NCBI RefSeq assembly: GCF_019391655.1
Contig: NZ_JAHXPQ010000004.1
Coordinates: 372,001-436,000 of the forward strand
Length of the DNA stretch: 64,000 bases
From: Mucilaginibacter rivuli
Lineage (GTDB): Bacteria > Bacteroidota > Bacteroidia > Sphingobacteriales > Sphingobacteriaceae
Direction: 5' to 3'
This document shows, piece by piece, positions 62,773 through 64,000 of the stretch. Positions within the stretch are counted from its first letter, which is position 1, and the number at the start of each line of letters is the position of its first letter. Under the pieces are notes generated by a model. It made no database searches. It worked only from the letters and a program-made list of their open reading frames with translations, and had not been told where the DNA came from. Made by a program: the position numbers and the translations under genes.

Positions 62773-63024
62773 CTATTCGTTTGATGTTCCACGTGGAACA
62801 TGCCTAAATAATGACACTATAGCTACACCCGACCAAATGGCTTCCAAAACCACAAACGGGTAGAAGTGGATAAGGTATGATGAAAAACAATTTAACCCTG
62901 CGCCAATAATGTTTGAATATATATAGTACTTACCACTCGCTTTAACCCTTCCAAACAAGTTTAAAAAGAAAGCCACAAGCAGGATAACAACACCGACGGT
63001 AGCTATAATATCCGATTCGCTCAT
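62773..63024 (-). CDS. Small membrane protein (CBU_0592-like)
   Basis: 83 aa with three hydrophobic helices (SDIIATVGVVILLVAFFLNLFGRV; YYIYSNIIGAGLNCFSSYLIHFYPFVVLEAIWSGVAIVSLF). It resembles the CBU_0592 family of small membrane proteins. The last residues HVPRGTSNE are encoded across parS site 2, so part of the C-terminus is set by the parS sequence. The start overlaps the stop of the ABC-F gene (ATGA). Confidence 0.75.
   Translation of the reverse strand: MSESDIIATVGVVILLVAFFLNLFGRVKASGKYYIYSNIIGAGLNCFSSYLIHFYPFVVLEAIWSGVAIVSLFRHVPRGTSNE
62785..62800. promoter_or_regulatory. parS site 2, inside coding sequence
   Basis: Second copy of TGTTCCACGTGGAACA, embedded in the 3' end of the small membrane-protein gene; its bases encode V-P-R-G-T. 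Two identical copies 48 bp apart near mnmG are strong support for a genuine parS cluster. Confidence 0.88.
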
Positions 63025-64000
63025 GCTTCACTTAATTCGGTCAACTCTAACCAGCGGGTTGTTTTGTCTTCCAACTCGTCATTCAAATCTTGTATCTTAT
63101 CTGCCAGGTAAGCTAATTCCTCATGGTTTGTAATACCCGAATTTAACTGCGCCGTCATGTCTTTTATTTCAACTTCTATCTTTGCAATGCGTTGCTCCAG
63201 GTCTTTCAGTTCCGTTTGCTCCTTAAAGCTTAGCTTGCTCTTTTTAGGTTCAGGTGCTTTTATAACAGGTTTTTGTGCCTCTATTTTTGCCAATCGCTTA
63301 GCTTCGCTTTTAGCTTCTTCCAGTTCTATCCTGTAATCCGAGTAATTGCCATTGTATATCTTAACCGAACCATTACCTTCTAAAATAAAAAGCTGGTCGG
63401 TTAGTTTATCCAATAAATACCTGTCGTGCGTTACCAAAACCAGTACGCCCGGGTAATTTACCAGGAAATCTTCCAGTACATTCAACGTATCAATGTCCAG
63501 ATCATTAGTTGGCTCATCCAGTATCAGAAAGTTTGGATTCTTCATCAGGATATGCATCAACTGCAAACGCTTCTTCTCGCCACCACTTAGTTTTGATATA
63601 AACCCATGTTGTTTTACCGGAGGGAACAAGAATTGTGTAAGTAATGATGATGCAGTAATGGTTTTACCATCGGCCATCAAAATGTACTCGGCCACGTTTT
63701 TAACCACGTCAATTACACGATCAGTTTCCTTAAACTGGATGCCTCCTTGGTGAAAGTAACCCATCACCGTAGTTTCTCCTTTATCTATTTTTCCGGTATC
63801 AGGCTGTAAAGCACCGGTTATCATGTTAAGCAAGGTTGATTTACCACTACCATTCTTTCCGGCCAAACCGATCCTGTCACCCTTTTTAAAGGTGTAACTA
63901 AAGTTTTTGATCAGATCATTACCATTAAAGCCTTTATCTACATGGTTTATCTCCATGATCTTGTTGCCCTGGCGTGCGGCTTTCATGCTCAGCTCTACCT
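63021..64000 (-). CDS. ABC-F ATPase (Uup-like), N-terminal part outside the window
   Basis: Cytoplasmic duplicated ABC ATPase without a membrane domain; only the second half is present and the frame stays open to the window edge (codons before the internal Met at 63986 read VELS). Visible parts are Walker A GKNGSGKST, signature LSGGEKKRLQLMHIL, Walker B FLILDEPTNDLDI and switch His (VTHDRYLLDKL). The C-terminal ~95 residues form a Lys-rich coiled coil (KLSFKEQTELKDLEQRIAKIEVEIKD...), as in Uup, which acts on branched DNA and ribosomes. Confidence 0.93.
   Translation of the reverse strand, partial: VELSMKAARQGNKIMEINHVDKGFNGNDLIKNFSYTFKKGDRIGLAGKNGSGKSTLLNMITGALQPDTGKIDKGETTVMGYFHQGGIQFKETDRVIDVVKNVAEYILMADGKTITASSLLTQFLFPPVKQHGFISKLSGGEKKRLQLMHILMKNPNFLILDEPTNDLDIDTLNVLEDFLVNYPGVLVLVTHDRYLLDKLTDQLFILEGNGSVKIYNGNYSDYRIELEEAKSEAKRLAKIEAQKPVIKAPEPKKSKLSFKEQTELKDLEQRIAKIEVEIKDMTAQLNSGITNHEELAYLADKIQDLNDELEDKTTRWLELTELSEA

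Noticed and set aside
1..64000. CRISPR arrays, IS elements, prophage or secretion-system clusters.
   Set aside because: No transposase, integrase, Cas, phage structural or SusC/SusD gene was found on either strand.

Overview
The window looks like chromosome of a Bacteroidota bacterium, most likely family Sphingobacteriaceae (a Mucilaginibacter- or Pedobacter-like organism). The signs are a gliding-type lipoprotein gene (gldH) directly behind holB and ricT, a LytTR/LytS two-component pair, secreted proteins ending their signal peptides in AQ, a DUF3078 protein, pectin-degrading glycoside hydrolases, weak or absent Shine-Dalgarno sequences, and many promoters of the Bacteroidetes type with a TAnnTTTG -7 element. 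The assignment is inference from gene content; no 16S rRNA gene is present. I see no insertion sequence, prophage, CRISPR array or rRNA operon. One tRNA gene (tRNA-Gly, CCC) is present.

Layout. 1-5 kb: a truncated GAF/SpoIIE phosphatase, rnhB, a GT4 glycosyltransferase, gcvT and a ComB-type phosphatase (+). 5-7 kb: a minus-strand cassette of small membrane proteins plus a MazG-like pyrophosphohydrolase. 7-10.9 kb: mfd and a small secreted protein. 10.9-13.7 kb: hpt followed by GH43 and GH105 enzymes for pectin side chains. 13.8-20.9 kb: a MITE-like element, an M16 peptidase, def, a NifU-domain protein with an Mrp ATPase, a fused AsmA-like/GT51 protein and a nitroreductase. 21-27.2 kb: an ABC exporter, two lipoproteins, and an MFS exporter behind a MarR regulator with a palindromic operator. 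27.2-34 kb: a putative small RNA, a gluzincin-like secreted protein, a Nif3 protein with a zinc-ribbon coiled-coil partner, a TPR protein and a LytS/LytTR pair. 34-39.8 kb: a cytochrome c/YceI/Tat-phosphoesterase operon, a radical SAM protein and a four-gene NarL-type signalling operon.

39.8-42.4 kb is the most accessory-looking stretch. It holds two related tiny membrane-protein genes (43 and 40 codons), an outer-membrane-protein gene, a low-complexity secreted protein and several long hairpins. 42.4-53.7 kb returns to core genes: ffh, tandem glucosaminidases, an O-methyltransferase, ruvX, holB-ricT-gldH and rmuC. 53.8-58.6 kb holds thiL, the divergent nadA/nadB pair and tRNA-Gly. 58.6-64 kb holds a gamma-carbonic anhydrase, an Ig-like lipoprotein, mnmG and an ABC-F ATPase. 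Two perfect parS-type palindromes sit between mnmG and its neighbour, which places the end of the window in the ParB-loading region and probably not far from oriC.

How the genes fit together. Most genes are housekeeping (repair, translation, Fe-S assembly, NAD and thiamine cofactors, SRP targeting), packed so tightly that six convergent pairs overlap or abut. Several genes have a start codon only 5-8 nt after a TAnnTTTG box, so their mRNAs are predicted to be leaderless or nearly so.
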